From Bolinopsis microptera (taxonomy: Eukaryota; Ctenophora; Tentaculata; Lobata; Bolinopsidae), in NCBI RefSeq assembly GCF_026151205.1, contig NC_087082.1:14045365-14109364 (forward strand): a DNA stretch of 64,000 bases. Reading direction: 5' to 3'. The notes beneath the pieces were generated by a model. That model worked only from the letters and a program-made list of their open reading frames with translations. It made no database searches and was not told the origin of the DNA. The position numbers and the translations under genes are program-made. Each line of letters begins with the position of its first letter. The first letter of the stretch is position 1. This document shows, in pieces, positions 1 through 12,999 of this stretch.

Positions 1-56
1 GACTTGTATCAGAATCTTAGTTTGGTATTGCTATTCTGGTTATTTTTCGGCAGCTC

Positions 57-79
57 CCCTCCTCCCTCCCTCCCTCCCT
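57..79 (+). repeat. (CCCT)n pyrimidine tract
   Basis: Short simple repeat of CCCT units followed by TTTCAG. The TTTCAG end resembles a splice acceptor, but no coding exon follows it. Confidence 0.6.
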
Positions 80-1628
80 TTCAGACTCCCGCTCTCAGCA
101 ACATGCCTGTCAATTCACACCCAATCGGCGGAGTCACGTGACTACCCAAGCAGGGTCCGTGTTAGTCACTCCTCTAGTTCCCCACATCCTCTAGTTACTA
201 CTACTCGTTAGTGACAATCTGAACATCGCGTCAGTCTGGAACGTTCGCCTCCACAAATCACTGCCAGTCTAGTTCGCTGCTAGTTCTGGTCTAGGTCCGC
301 CCTTTATCAGCCTTTAATTCTAACGAGACAATATCTCTAATATTAGACGTGTGGTGGGGTTAAACCGACCATTAGTTAATCACAGGACATATTAATATCA
401 GATGGTGTGTTGTGGCCAACCAGAGCGAAGTATGCGCCATCACGTGTCTGGCATGAACCAATCAGACTGCAGTATTAATGATAATGGTTCTAATCTGTTA
501 TGCTCATGATCTGACCGGGGCATTTCACCTCTCAAATTGTAGAACCTAGAGATAACCCTTTAGGTTACCTGATAAATCACGTCACATTAACAAATCACGT
601 TACAAATATAAACTTCAACAATATCTCGTCTTCAGTCACGTGATATCTTTAGTCACGTGATATCTCGTGATATCTCGTTAAAACTTACTGGACTCATGAT
701 ATTGAGGGTGTTAGACCCCGCTGACCACACTGACGATCTGTATGTCAGCTCCAGTTGTAATGCTAGGTTACAACTCATTTGTCTTTATCAACGACTAATA
801 GCAACTCATTGGTCATTATCATCAACTAATTATCATGACCCAAATACGAGGCTTTTTCACTTAACACTGGCACTTTTGTGTCTAATCAGGGGTTAGTGAG
901 GAGACTTCAAGGGGCTTAGGTTTAAAGTAATTGTTTATTGACTTCAAGATTAAATCTGATTATTGGAATTAATGGGCTATTTAATCATCGCACTGCACTA
1001 TAAATAAAATAATGATTTAAAGTTATCGATTATATTTCTTTAATTTATAAGTTAATTTTTATGACAGATATTGACTGTCAGGCAAGTAAAAGGATTTTTT
1101 TCTGCTTTTGTTTTGGAAGCAAACATGCCACATAGGTCCAGGATCACAGTAAATATTACCGGACGTTTAGGCTATGTGCTAGGATATGGGACACACTCAA
1201 CTACTGCCAAGTGCCAACATCCTGAAGTAAACTTGAGAGATAATCTTCCTGGAGGGATTTCAACAGAGTGTGAACCATTGCCTGTGAGACAACATCTTAG
1301 TAGTTGTGTTTAATGATAGAGGTGTACTGTACTAATAATTGTGATGGAGTTGACCACTTATAATCCATACCTCTGATTGAGAACATGTCAACAAAATTCA
1401 AATATTTCATTAATTTATGTTTATATTTTCATGAGATAATATCTTGACTGTCACTGTGTCTAATGACAAAATGATAAGGGTGATGTACTAATACCAGAGT
1501 TGTGATGGAGTTGCTCACTTACCACATCAGCACTACTGATTGAATTCAGCACTTAGCAAACTGAGCACATGTCAACAAACTATCACTATAATGATGACTA
1601 GATGACCCCACCGCAGTGTTCAGTGCAT

Positions 1629-1670
1629 GTCACATGACACGTGTGTCACATGACAGGTGTGTCACATGTG
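1629..1670 (+). repeat. 16-bp tandem repeat with E-box halves
   Basis: GTCACATGACACGTGT, then GTCACATGACAGGTGT, then a partial third unit GTCACATGTG. Each unit contains overlapping CATG and CACGTG or CAGGTG type E-boxes. Confidence 0.7.
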
Positions 1671-2430
1671 CCGGCTACTAATGTGCCCATGTCAGTGTGC
1701 AATTGTTATTATTACTATTACTGGGTAGAGTGGTTGATATTAAAGTAGTAAGTAGGGTGTTAGGTGATAGGTGCCGATTAACGGATTAATACTTTAATAG
1801 TTCATAACTTCAAGTGTATAAATAGTTTATCTTGTGTCCTCTGGTTAATCACCAGGAGGAGGGGTGATGAAAATGTAAACGTTTCGGTTTGGGCGAAATA
1901 AATGATAATATCACTCGAATTGGGATGAAACATTACTGTATTAAAATGAAATTTAGCGTATAAGATATTTCAATATTTTGAGATGGAGCTGGATTATTAA
2001 TTAAAGAATCCCCGAACAGCAACGGTTCTATTTAAGAGTTTAAGAGGTCATTAGACGAATATATAACAATAGTGAACGGTTAAATCCTCTTAAATTGTAA
2101 TGCCAATCCTATCCAAGCTTTGTAATGATTGCAACATTGACATTTGATGCCGTTAAATCCGTTAAATCCAGTCACATAGTTGACCGATAAATTAAGTAGA
2201 AAATTACTCTATAGTGGCAGCTGACGTTAACTCCCTAACTGAACTCTTGGATTTAATTTAAGATTTGACGGCAGCTGTTGTTACTGACATGTCTTTGACA
2301 ACGCGGCGTATGTATTGTTGTAGTTTATTTCGGAGCAGACAAAATTAGAAATGAATCAATCTGAGTTTTGTAGGCATACACTCTTGTTAGTACTGATCTG
2401 TTTGGAGACTCGTGAGTCGTGAGATGGGGA

Positions 2431-2476
2431 GATGTGAAGAGATGTGAGGAGATGTGAGGAGATGTGAGGAGATGTG
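2431..2476 (+). repeat. 10-bp tandem repeat (GATGTGAGGA)
   Basis: Four consecutive units of GATGTGAGGA (the first with one change) and a partial fifth. It is a purine-rich minisatellite with no gene attached. Confidence 0.75.
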
Positions 2477-5400
2477 TAGTGGATATCTTCATTCTTATCT
2501 GAGATCACTTAAAGTTTTCCGAGGGAAGTCTTCAAATATTCCGAGTTCAGGAGATTGTATTTTGCCTCCCAACACTTATATATTAGCCTATTCTAACACT
2601 TATATATTACTATTAGCCTATTCCAATACGTTGAAACTTTTAACTCTGTGGCCGGTATACTTAATCCAAATTTTAACTTTCTTGCAAGTATAAAATATAG
2701 TGATAACGATCCGAGTTTAAGCTATATTACGTCATGTAGAACTACTATATGTACTTTGTGTAATTCAGACATTTACTTAGTTCTAATTTTTGTTCGGAAC
2801 CACGAATTGTTTTGCTGTATAGAAAACAAGAGCAAACATCCTGTAACAACTACTATATCCCGCGTGAGTCTGCAAATATCAATAACTAACACTATCCAAC
2901 CTGTATCAGTAGCCCTTTTCTAATATGTACCTGTAGTTCAGGGTAGAAGAGAGCTACTGATATAGGTTGTAAGATACTTGTTAATAATCTAATGTCACGT
3001 GACTTGTTTAATGGCACACATGCGCCATCAGGGGGGAGAGAGTGACATGTATCTTACCAGGTATTATTATTTATTTGACATGTATCTCCTTTCTGTCGGA
3101 GGTTGTTGTCAGTCATATCATCAACTTATTAGACATATTATTATTATTAGACATATCATACTGCTGTTATTATTATTTGTAATTCTGATGAGTTATATTA
3201 TCGGGGGGATGTTATGTCTTTATGTTGAATTGTTTATTATATCACGTGGTATTTACTGATATTACATGTCTTGTAAATTAAAATGTTACCTGTAACATCA
3301 TGACATGACTATGAAATTATCACAACATAACGTGATAACTTGATATCTTGATAACTTGATGGTGGAATAAAAGGATACGGATGGTTACACAGTAAGAGTT
3401 TGTTTTGCCACGTGATCTCTGTTATCCAATCAATATCTCGGTGTTATCATGGTTATGATGTCATTCAGTCATGTTAAAAACCACTGTCTCTCGTTTTAAA
3501 GAGCCAGGAAGTGGTCAGTGGTCACTCAGCGTATGGTTTCTCTGTATTTATCGGAGAAACTTTCAACAAATAATCAAGTGATTCCATTGTATATTATACT
3601 TTCACACCAAGACACAATCCATTACCATTAACCATGTTCTATAATCAGGTACAATCACAGGTACAAATTATACCAAATTTGAGGAACACATTTCCGCGCG
3701 GAACCTTGGTATTTACCATATTCTCCCTCCAACAGTCCAATTAATGGAACACAGAGGGGGGTTCATTAAATCACGGCTCTATCGGTAGTGTCCTTTTTCC
3801 CCAAGCTGTTAAAGGTGTCCCAGGTGTTGAGATGCACACAGTTTTCCCTGCTATTTTCACGGAGTTGAAAGTAAATATTTTAAAACATTAAACAGAATTC
3901 TGGGAATGTTCCGGTCCTACCCCTGAAAGTGTCTAACGTACGTGGTGTGACGTCATAAGTGAATGGATATTACGTAAATAGTACGTGAAATTCCCGCGTA
4001 AAACACTATTTTATTGTCAGATGTGGGAATTGGAAATCAAAATCCTTAAAATTCTCTTCTTTGTCTATAGTCAAGTTCACTTATTTTGAAACATTTGGGA
4101 GTCCTCAGATGTATGTGTCGGGTTTGTCTGATGGCAGATCATTATCATTATTGTACCTATCTAATCTAGGAAACAGGCTGTAAACTCTCCATCTATTGAA
4201 GGAATCATGAAAACGAATTCTAATTACGTTGTTATCTAATATCTATGTACATTGTATATTGTATATTGTATAGTACTTACTGCTACTTAATACTTAATAA
4301 TATGATCACTCTTCTAATCCTTTATCTTGGTGCAAGTAATTTACAGTCGCAATCAAATCTAGGAGGAGAGCCTAAATTACTATTTGTATCCTATTCTTGT
4401 ATATCTGATCGTTCAGCTATTCTACTCTGTGGGGTATAAACTGATCTCTGGGTTCGGCTGGATGCAGGATCCCTTCTTACTTCCTTACAACACATTGTAT
4501 TGTACCAAACTCAAGGTTTTCTTTCTTAGATCTCTAGTAAATATCACAGGTCAAACTATGAGAGGGAATTCTGGATATATGTATTTTACCAGCTCAGATA
4601 TCAATGACGAACTTCAGAATTGATATTTTATTGAAAGTCAGAAAGTCTGATTACGACAAGGTTAGGTGAAACTTGTCAAATTAGCACTTGCACTGGTAGA
4701 TTTCATATGATAATTTGACATCTGGCCTACATCAACATATTTTCTTATCAATTTCTGGGGGAAATTAGTCGATTGTTTGATAAGACAACTGTCTGTATTT
4801 GAATTTATGTCTTTATGTGGTGAGTTGAATATATGCCAAATGAATATTTTCATATATTCATTCCTAACGATGATGGGAATTTTAAACTTCTAAAAAAATT
4901 CCCTAACCAGCATACGATTGGAATCATTATCTTTCGTAGGAGTGTGCAGTAAATTTGGTATGATTTGGTTTACTTCATAACCACAAAAAGGTAGGGTCAA
5001 GGAAAATGTCTGTCATTCAACCCATTTTTGGTGTGGGAGTTTTAGTGAACAGTTGAGCTCATACTCGTTCCACGGTTAAATAAGTCTACCTTCAACCCCA
5101 AATTGGCTGCGTAAACACATAGTCGCCTCCGCACAATAAAGCCTCTGGTATATAACTAATAACCTTCAGACCGGGACCGTGGTTTTTGTGATTAAATTTT
5201 CCGGACCTTTTGTAGCTATTTAGAAGACGGACACCGCAGGACTACTGTGATTAGGCCGCTCTCCTCCTTACTTTGGGATTTTTAATATTCATATCAGTCT
5301 TCAATTTCAACCAATCAAAAGCCTGTATTTTAACCACGTGACTCAGCAGGACTAATCAGAAGACAGAAGGTAATGAAATCTTTATACATGCAAGATAGAT

Positions 5401-5904
5401 AATATGTGTTCAAGCTACAATATGCAGTGGATACAATATAGTGGTTCAATTTGTTCAGTTCACTGATAAAGTGACGGACAGGTCGCATTTTCCCAGGACA
5501 ATTTGCAAATTTAATGTAAAAATACTACATATTTAAAATACCATGAGCCATATTGTGGTAAAACTGTAAACCGAGGGTTGGTTTATCCAAAAAACGTAAC
5601 TCAGTCGGCAGAAACTGTACTGAGCTCCAGAGTTCAGACTTGCTTACCTGTGGACCCCTCTTGAGTCTCATGATCCTTGATCGAAATATTCATTGCTGCG
5701 CCGTGGCGCAAAAAGTAAGGTGGTCGATAAAACTTTTTGTTGATTTGTTTTGGCAAGCAACACTTTTCTGTCATGATTAGAAAAAGCTCGTCCCAGACTG
5801 TAGGGGATCATCATTGAGAGGAGCAATAATAAAGTTCATCCTCATCTTCATATTGTCAACTTTCTGTCGACATGTATAACTTTACGTAAATTTACTGATC
5901 ATAC

Positions 5905-5928
5905 GACGTCATAGATGACGTCATAGAT
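5905..5928 (+). repeat. Duplicated GACGTCATAGAT with a CRE
   Basis: Two exact head-to-tail copies of GACGTCATAGAT. The second copy completes TGACGTCA, the consensus cAMP-response element. No adjacent gene start is recognised, so regulatory function is only a possibility. Confidence 0.5.
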
Positions 5929-6743
5929 GCTAGAAGTAGAAAGATTGATAAAAGTAATAGTAAAGTTCACCCCCATATTCTTGCTGGCAACTTTCTACAA
6001 ACAGGTCGTACCGTTGTATATGATAAACCGATAGCTACTCAGTACTCACTAGTCACTATTGCTGTGGTGAAAGGTGCGTAAAATTTTCGAGTTGAAAGAA
6101 TTTTAATAAAATGAATACTTCAAATTTTTGTTTGCCGATAAACTAGGAATTTTAAAAATTGGAATCGCATTGCCAATATTAAAGTCCTTTACCAATATGC
6201 CAATATACAATCCTAATATCTTGATGAGTTATCAGAAAAGCTTGATTTCTACTTTGTTGCATATCCCACACAGAGATTATCAGCTAATAGGACATCATAA
6301 TAGCAGGGGATCAAGACAAATAGGCCGAGTGAATTACAAGTTTTCTGACAAATTGGGTCAGAATGGGGATCTTTGAAGCTCCATCAAGATAATCAGTCTG
6401 GTATGATGGGTTGAGAGAGCCGTCATGTAATGAATTGCTATCATGTTAAACATCATCCTTCTTCTTCTTCTCTTGATTGGATTAGAGGTATACAAGCAAT
6501 TGTCACTAGCGTAATGAATGTTGAAGAAGCTGAATAGCTTGGTATGTTTGACTGTTTATTCTCTTCATTCATTATGAAAACTATTAGTTTCTGGACCTAG
6601 TACCCTCATGAATAAGAAGTTTATTCTCCAACATGGTAAACTTAGATAATATCTCTCTAATAATAACATATTATGTAAAACAGTAGATAGTTATTATACG
6701 TCTTACTAAAAGTCCTATAAAAGACTAGCATGGAAAATAATTG

Positions 6744-6794
6744 TAAACCGCTGCTGTGGTACGTTGAAGTTCAACGTACCAAAACAGCGGTTTA
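6744..6794. repeat. 51-nt near-perfect hairpin
   Basis: Two 25-nt arms separated by a single G. The left arm begins TAAACCGCTG and ends TACGTTGAA; the right arm is its reverse complement with two mismatches. The loop is too small and the stem too short for a typical animal pre-miRNA, so a DNA palindrome or transposon relic is more likely. Confidence 0.7.
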
Positions 6795-9700
6795 ACCATC
6801 CTCAGGAATATTATTTTACCGCACAATATAATACTAAATAGTTATAATATTTTATAACAATACAGTACTTAATAATGAATTGCCACATTAACATTGGTCC
6901 CTCTAACTTTGTGAGCAGCTAGATACTGCAACTGTGGATAGCATTATTATGTTTGTTATAAAGATAGATTGAAACAAAGCTTCATTCCTCTCCACTCAGA
7001 GAGCAAACACTTTTAATCAGCCAATAACATCTCCAGATTTACACCACTTGATGTGCTCTGACCAATGAGGGTTATTTCGCCCACGTGACCCACCCGCGGT
7101 TAGCATATTACTCCCTTTGTTTTAAGGACATTAAGTTGGTTAAAGCGGAACTTAGATTCATTGTGAGCTCTGTTGTGCGACTCTTCTCGAGATCAACATT
7201 TAACATTGAAATAGCTTGAAATAAGCTTAAAGTACAAAACAGAGAATGGATATATAAAGACATGTAAATTTAGTAACAGGCTTCAACAGAATGTCTTGAG
7301 AATTACTGATTTACATGTCTACCACTATCATGGCTAAGGAGTGCTTTAAATGGCTTCGAGCTGAAGGAGCCGGAGTAACAGACACTTTAGAGCTTTAACC
7401 CAAATATTACGATCCCAACAAATAACCACTTTATTGTTTCTCCAGTTACTAACCCAGAATGTACCGCTTATTAATCCCACTAAAAACATGCCTTTAAATG
7501 GTCGGTGAACCGTTTAACCTTTACTATACTTATAGCATTGAGGTTATAAGTTTTCTCTACCGATCAATCTGATTAAAATTGGCACATGCACTGTAATAAT
7601 TAGTTTTACATTGAACAAGCTGTGAAATTTCACAGTCATTAATCTCGATACAGGTCTTCAGCTTAAACGACCGTTAAACAGCACCTATAACCGAGTTTTT
7701 ATTCCGGCCTAATTAAGTCTAATTGACTGACCACGTGACCACGGGCCGCCAACTTCGTGTTCCATTTTCACCTTTTAAAACCCAATTAGCACCACTTATC
7801 ATCCTCGCCAACCTTTTAACCCTATTAACTTCGTCATAAGATCCTCTAATGCCACTGTTTAAGTACTTCAGAATCCTACCTCTCTCCAGAGCCCTGAGGG
7901 GCTGTGAAGTGTGTTGGAAACTGGTTACAGTTTAAACAAAAGCCCCGTTACCTTTCAACCGTTACAATTTTTAGAAAGTAGACATAGCACCCCGTTATCA
8001 AATCACTGGGCTGGCCGTTAAAGACAAAGTGTTAGATTTCTCAACTCCTACATTTATGAGGTGAAATAAGGGGAGTTTGAGTAGTGTGTCAAATATTTCC
8101 CAGGATAAAGTCTCTGAATTTATCAGACACCCCTTTGAAGTTTCAATTTGAACCTATCGCTCCACCCAAAGCAGCTGTGGAAATTGTTAAGTCGCGTCTC
8201 GGTAAATTCAGATCCAGAACTTTCAGAACGGTGAGCTAAGAGTCTCGGCAGTGTTTACATCATCTGTTTATAATCTGTTTTGTTTATTTATAAACTCTTC
8301 TAAACAGCTGGTAATTTGATAAACCTAAATTGGTTTAAAACCCAAATGAAATTTTCCTTAAAAACGTCAAGCGTTTACTAGGTAAGTGGTAAGTCTGAGG
8401 TTCTGATATAATCACCGGATTCTACACAGTCTAATTTTTTGTTTTTCACAAGAATGTTCCCACGAATACCAGTAAAACGCCCACGTGACATTTTGATAAA
8501 ACACGTGGTATTTTGATGCGTCACGTGATATACAGATAGGATAATAAAGGAGCCTACATACTCAGACAACCCCCCCATTATCGTATTAGGGAGATACTAA
8601 TCTGGAAAACAACTACATAGCACCCCTTTGTTAGGTGTTCACACTGGTTTCACGTGTCTACTCAATGTCATTGTTCACAGGTGACCTCCCATAATCACTT
8701 ATTGTTCCATCCATTAGAATCAGTTAGTGCTCCACTGGGTCCACTTGTAAAATAATAGAAACCTGTCAAGTATCCATGAGATATTATACATATTACTTTT
8801 AGGAACGTTCATAAAAATAACGATAAAAATATTTTATACAGTCGCTTTCATTTTAAACTGTCGTTTTAAACACGTATTGGGCACAATGATTTTAGCCTGT
8901 TAAGTAAAAATTTAGTAAAACCTAGAAAACTGGTCACCAGATAAGTGATGGTGTCTAGTCTGACCACTCACTGTATTTGACGTTAATGGCTGGAAATGTC
9001 GAGAGTGAATATGGGGGAGGTATTTAAAGGGTAAAACAAGTTGAACTTTAGTGGCTCTCACAGTTCTAGGGAATTGTGCTTTTTGTCCAGTGCTTGCCTT
9101 GGGTGAATAATATGGTGCTAGTTAGAATGAATATTCCTCAAATTGTCTCCTGGGACGTGTTACCACAGTAATCAGACTGTTGTTTATTTTCTACCCCTAT
9201 ACAAGGTGGCTCTCTAGTGTCCATAGTCCTTCTGGGTATATGCCCTGAGGCGTGTTTATTTTACTTCCACCTTCAACCATTATACAATGCCATGAGTATA
9301 TTGAGGGATCTGAGCAATCTATGTCTAAGGTTTTATAGTTGAATGATATCTGAAACCGTCAACATTTGAGATTGTACTTGATAATTGACATAAAGTAAGA
9401 TAAAGTAAGTAATTGAGATTCAAATAAGAAAACAAAGTTCCGTTTATAGTGAGAATTGAGATTCAAATAAAAAAAAAGTGTTTAAACATAAAATCTATGT
9501 CTAGACGTCTGAGAGAAATTGATGTGAGAAATTGATAGCGCATGACCTGACGTTAATCTCTTGGATTTAGTGCTGAGTAAAATTAATAAAGTTTAAAACT
9601 TGGTGTGGCGGAGTTTTGTTCTCTGTTCATTATCATCCTGAAAATTCATTTCCGCTCTGGGGCCCTTGAAATATGTGAAATGAGCGTTATTTTTAACGCT

Positions 9701-12700
9701 GGCGACACCTCGACTAATGCCCTGTAAAATTTCACGTAATCTAATTAACCCTGTCAACAAACAAGGCGGCCCACGTGACCAGTTTCCTGTGTTCTGATTG
9801 GCTCTCTTGGTTCCTTCTGCTCTCCAATTGGCTGGAGCGTTGACTAACGCTCTGGTTCCAGGGTGATATCTGCAATTCTTATCTTGAAAAGCTGGAGCAG
9901 TACCTGTGATTTGGTTAATGAACCTTCAGGTAAAGTTCTGAGGTGGAGAACTGCTCAGTACTGTACGGTCCTTGGTAGAGACAGCCTCCTCTTGGTAGAG
10001 ACTAGAGACAGTCTCATCCTCGCCACTTTAACCCATGTTCTGACTACCGTACTGGGAACAAATCTTACCGATCTCTACTTCTGCTGTTGGTTCCAACCAT
10101 TAGCTATTGTTTGGAGGGGGTGTTGAATGATCATGGGAGGAATTAACTGGATAAACTGATAAAATTGTTGTAAGGAAGTGTGACGTTTGATGATCTTGTT
10201 TTACGTCAGAAAGATTGCAAATAGGTGCGCCTCTGCCATGTAGGTGAGTGAAATACTGTCGCTGTCCACAATTGATTTCTCGACCTTCGTTTCTTTATTA
10301 GGAGAATGGTCAACAGTATATTGTTATGTCGATAAGAAAACGTATCAGAATATAACCAAAGTTTAAACACTAATTAAGTTAAGTAATATTTGTGGGACGT
10401 TACTTTAAAAACCTATAATGAGTTAAAGATTCCTGCTTAGTATTTCAAGGCAAAACAATAGAGGTCTCATACCCCACACCCAATTTTAATTATAGGTGAC
10501 GGTCTCAAACAGCTCAAGAGTAATTAACAAAAGTCGCTTGGTGGCGTTTTTTGGGACACACCGTGCATTACCTATAGGTATTCTTGAGCATTTCATTTCT
10601 TCATTACTGTCCATAATCATCCATATACTGATAGGGTACGAACAGACTGTATACCAAACATGTGTGATGTATCAATGTTCCACAATACGATACCTTTGAC
10701 AGTGTCACTGATTGAATACAGATCAGAGGTGATTAAACCAATCCATATAAACATGCTGTTTGACGGTTGTATCTACTTTATTGGATTGACTTTGTAGACG
10801 TTAGATGATGTATCAAAGGTTTGTAAGAAAGTAAGAATTGCAAGAATTCCATCTAATTGAACCAAATGAGTTCCAAATATTCCATCATTGGACCTTGTTT
10901 AGGTAATTTAGTAGCAATCCAGTAAAACGATCCAGTGATTCTCTCTCGAAACACCCTCGATACTCTTCACATCAAAGAAGTGGTCGCCTCCTTCTCCTCG
11001 TCCAATCAGCAGCCAGATAACAGCCCACGTGACTAAAACTGTCCAATCAGAGTGTGGGAATGGTCTAGACTATAGACGAGGCGGTCTGAGTTTATGATAA
11101 TTTAATTCTATTTAATTATAAGCGCTGCTTGCTTGGACCCCCAAGCTTGTCTATGCTGGCTTCATGTTGAAGTATCGAGGGAGAGGCGATGCTGTCCAAT
11201 CCCTATCGTTCGACTGGTAACGTGACATAACAAACACATAACCATCGTGAGTTTTTGTGGTGTGACAGTTGGTGGTTTTACACTGCACATGTGAAATGGA
11301 ATGGAAACTAGTGTTGTTGATATCGGATATCAGCACGTGTACAATCTGCCGGCTAACAGCCTTCGTCTGAGACACCCCCAAAAATAGAGATAATTGATAA
11401 ACCATCCGGGTTTTGATGGTCTGACCTTTGAATTTGCAGTCTGTAACGATACCAGATATTTTACAGGTGCAACCTCCTAGCTTTGGTAGTCCTGTGGGCG
11501 TCTTTGTTAGTCTAAAACTCCCAAATTTTCTCCAAATTATATCAATACCTCAATCACTCCTAATAGAAATAAGACTCCACCCAGACTAGATAGTCTGACC
11601 CTTCAATCAACTATCTGAAAATAACCTGCCCTGTGCCGACTGTGTACAACATATTGTGTTTTACGAGATATTAACCTGTTTCCCTTGGACACGGTAACCA
11701 TGGCAGTACATGTAACACTATAGAAACCTTACTCAGAGAGAAAATAATACCTGTCATGAAAAGTAAAAAAGAAGCTATATTTGTATACTATTTCTGAAAG
11801 GGTTGTATAACTGTCAAAATAGGTACAAATTGTTGGGCTGTATTTTTGAATCATGACACATTTTATTGTTATTGACCGAAATATATTTGCAAAACTGTGA
11901 TTTTGCCCCCTCGGAGGGGTTTATCTTCAGCAGGCACTAATAATGCGTATGTAGTTGACAAAATTCTAGCAAATCTGATTTAATACCGTTAGCAACTGTC
12001 TGCTATCGCAGCTATTGGAATTTGGCTGGCTGCTTCACTTGGCTGAGTATAAGCAAGATACCACAAGACTAATGGTACATACTCCACTTTCCATACAGCT
12101 ATTGTTCTTTCAGTGTATCTTCACGGCTCATGAACTGCTGTAGACCTATCTTACAAGGAACATGTTTCCAAAAGTCGACTGTGGAATTTCCCATGAAGCA
12201 CTGTGCCCACGTGACACACCACGTGACAGGATATAGTACGATGACTTGCTTGCTTTGCTCTGATCTCAGACAGAAACGAACTCCTTCTCGTGCTTGTCAC
12301 TGCCTGGCCCCGCCACCTTGGGTGCTTAACACCTCACTTTTATTCAATTCTATTCAATTACAAAGCTCCTCCCCGGATTGGCTGATCCTTGGTCACGTGA
12401 CCGGATTCCAGAGGACTTCTGACACGTGACAGGCTGATTGTAACGATTTCGTAGCAATTGCACGGTATTTAATTAGTATGATCCCAGGAGGGACGCTCTT
12501 GATGTTGGAATGAGGGCGGAGAGTTGACAAATTGCAGATGCCCGGATGAGTACGGGAGAAGGGTGGGTTTAACGTTTGTTTACGTCACGTGACAGCGCGG
12601 GGACATCTCATTGGCTGAGTAGAAACTACAGTGATAACATGGTAGATTAATCACGTGTTATAACATATTTACAGTGCGTACTTACATAGTGCCGACATTT

Positions 12701-12999
12701 TATTGCTATGCCAGACATAAATATGTCTCCTAAACGGTGGAGATATCTGACGCAACGTACTGGTGCGCAACCGGACATGTGCGCGGATGTTAGCACCGCG
12801 CTGACGCAATGAACCGCGCTGACGCAATGCTTGTACAATGCTGCACCAGGGGTGTGCCTCAATGAAGAGAAAATCATGAATGAATCATGTACAGTTAAAA
12901 ATAAAGATTAGATGCTAAATTCAATACTGCTACATCAGAGATGAAATCTACGATTTCCTGACAAATTGTCCTTTTGGCGGAAAGAAAGAGAGCGGTCTT

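Noticed and set aside
6744-6794. Pre-miRNA
   Set aside because: Loop of one base and total length of 51 nt are too short for a normal animal precursor.
12130-12429. 99-codon frame MNCCRPILQ...
   Set aside because: No splice signals, no domain-like pattern, and it is crossed by E-box motifs; most likely chance.
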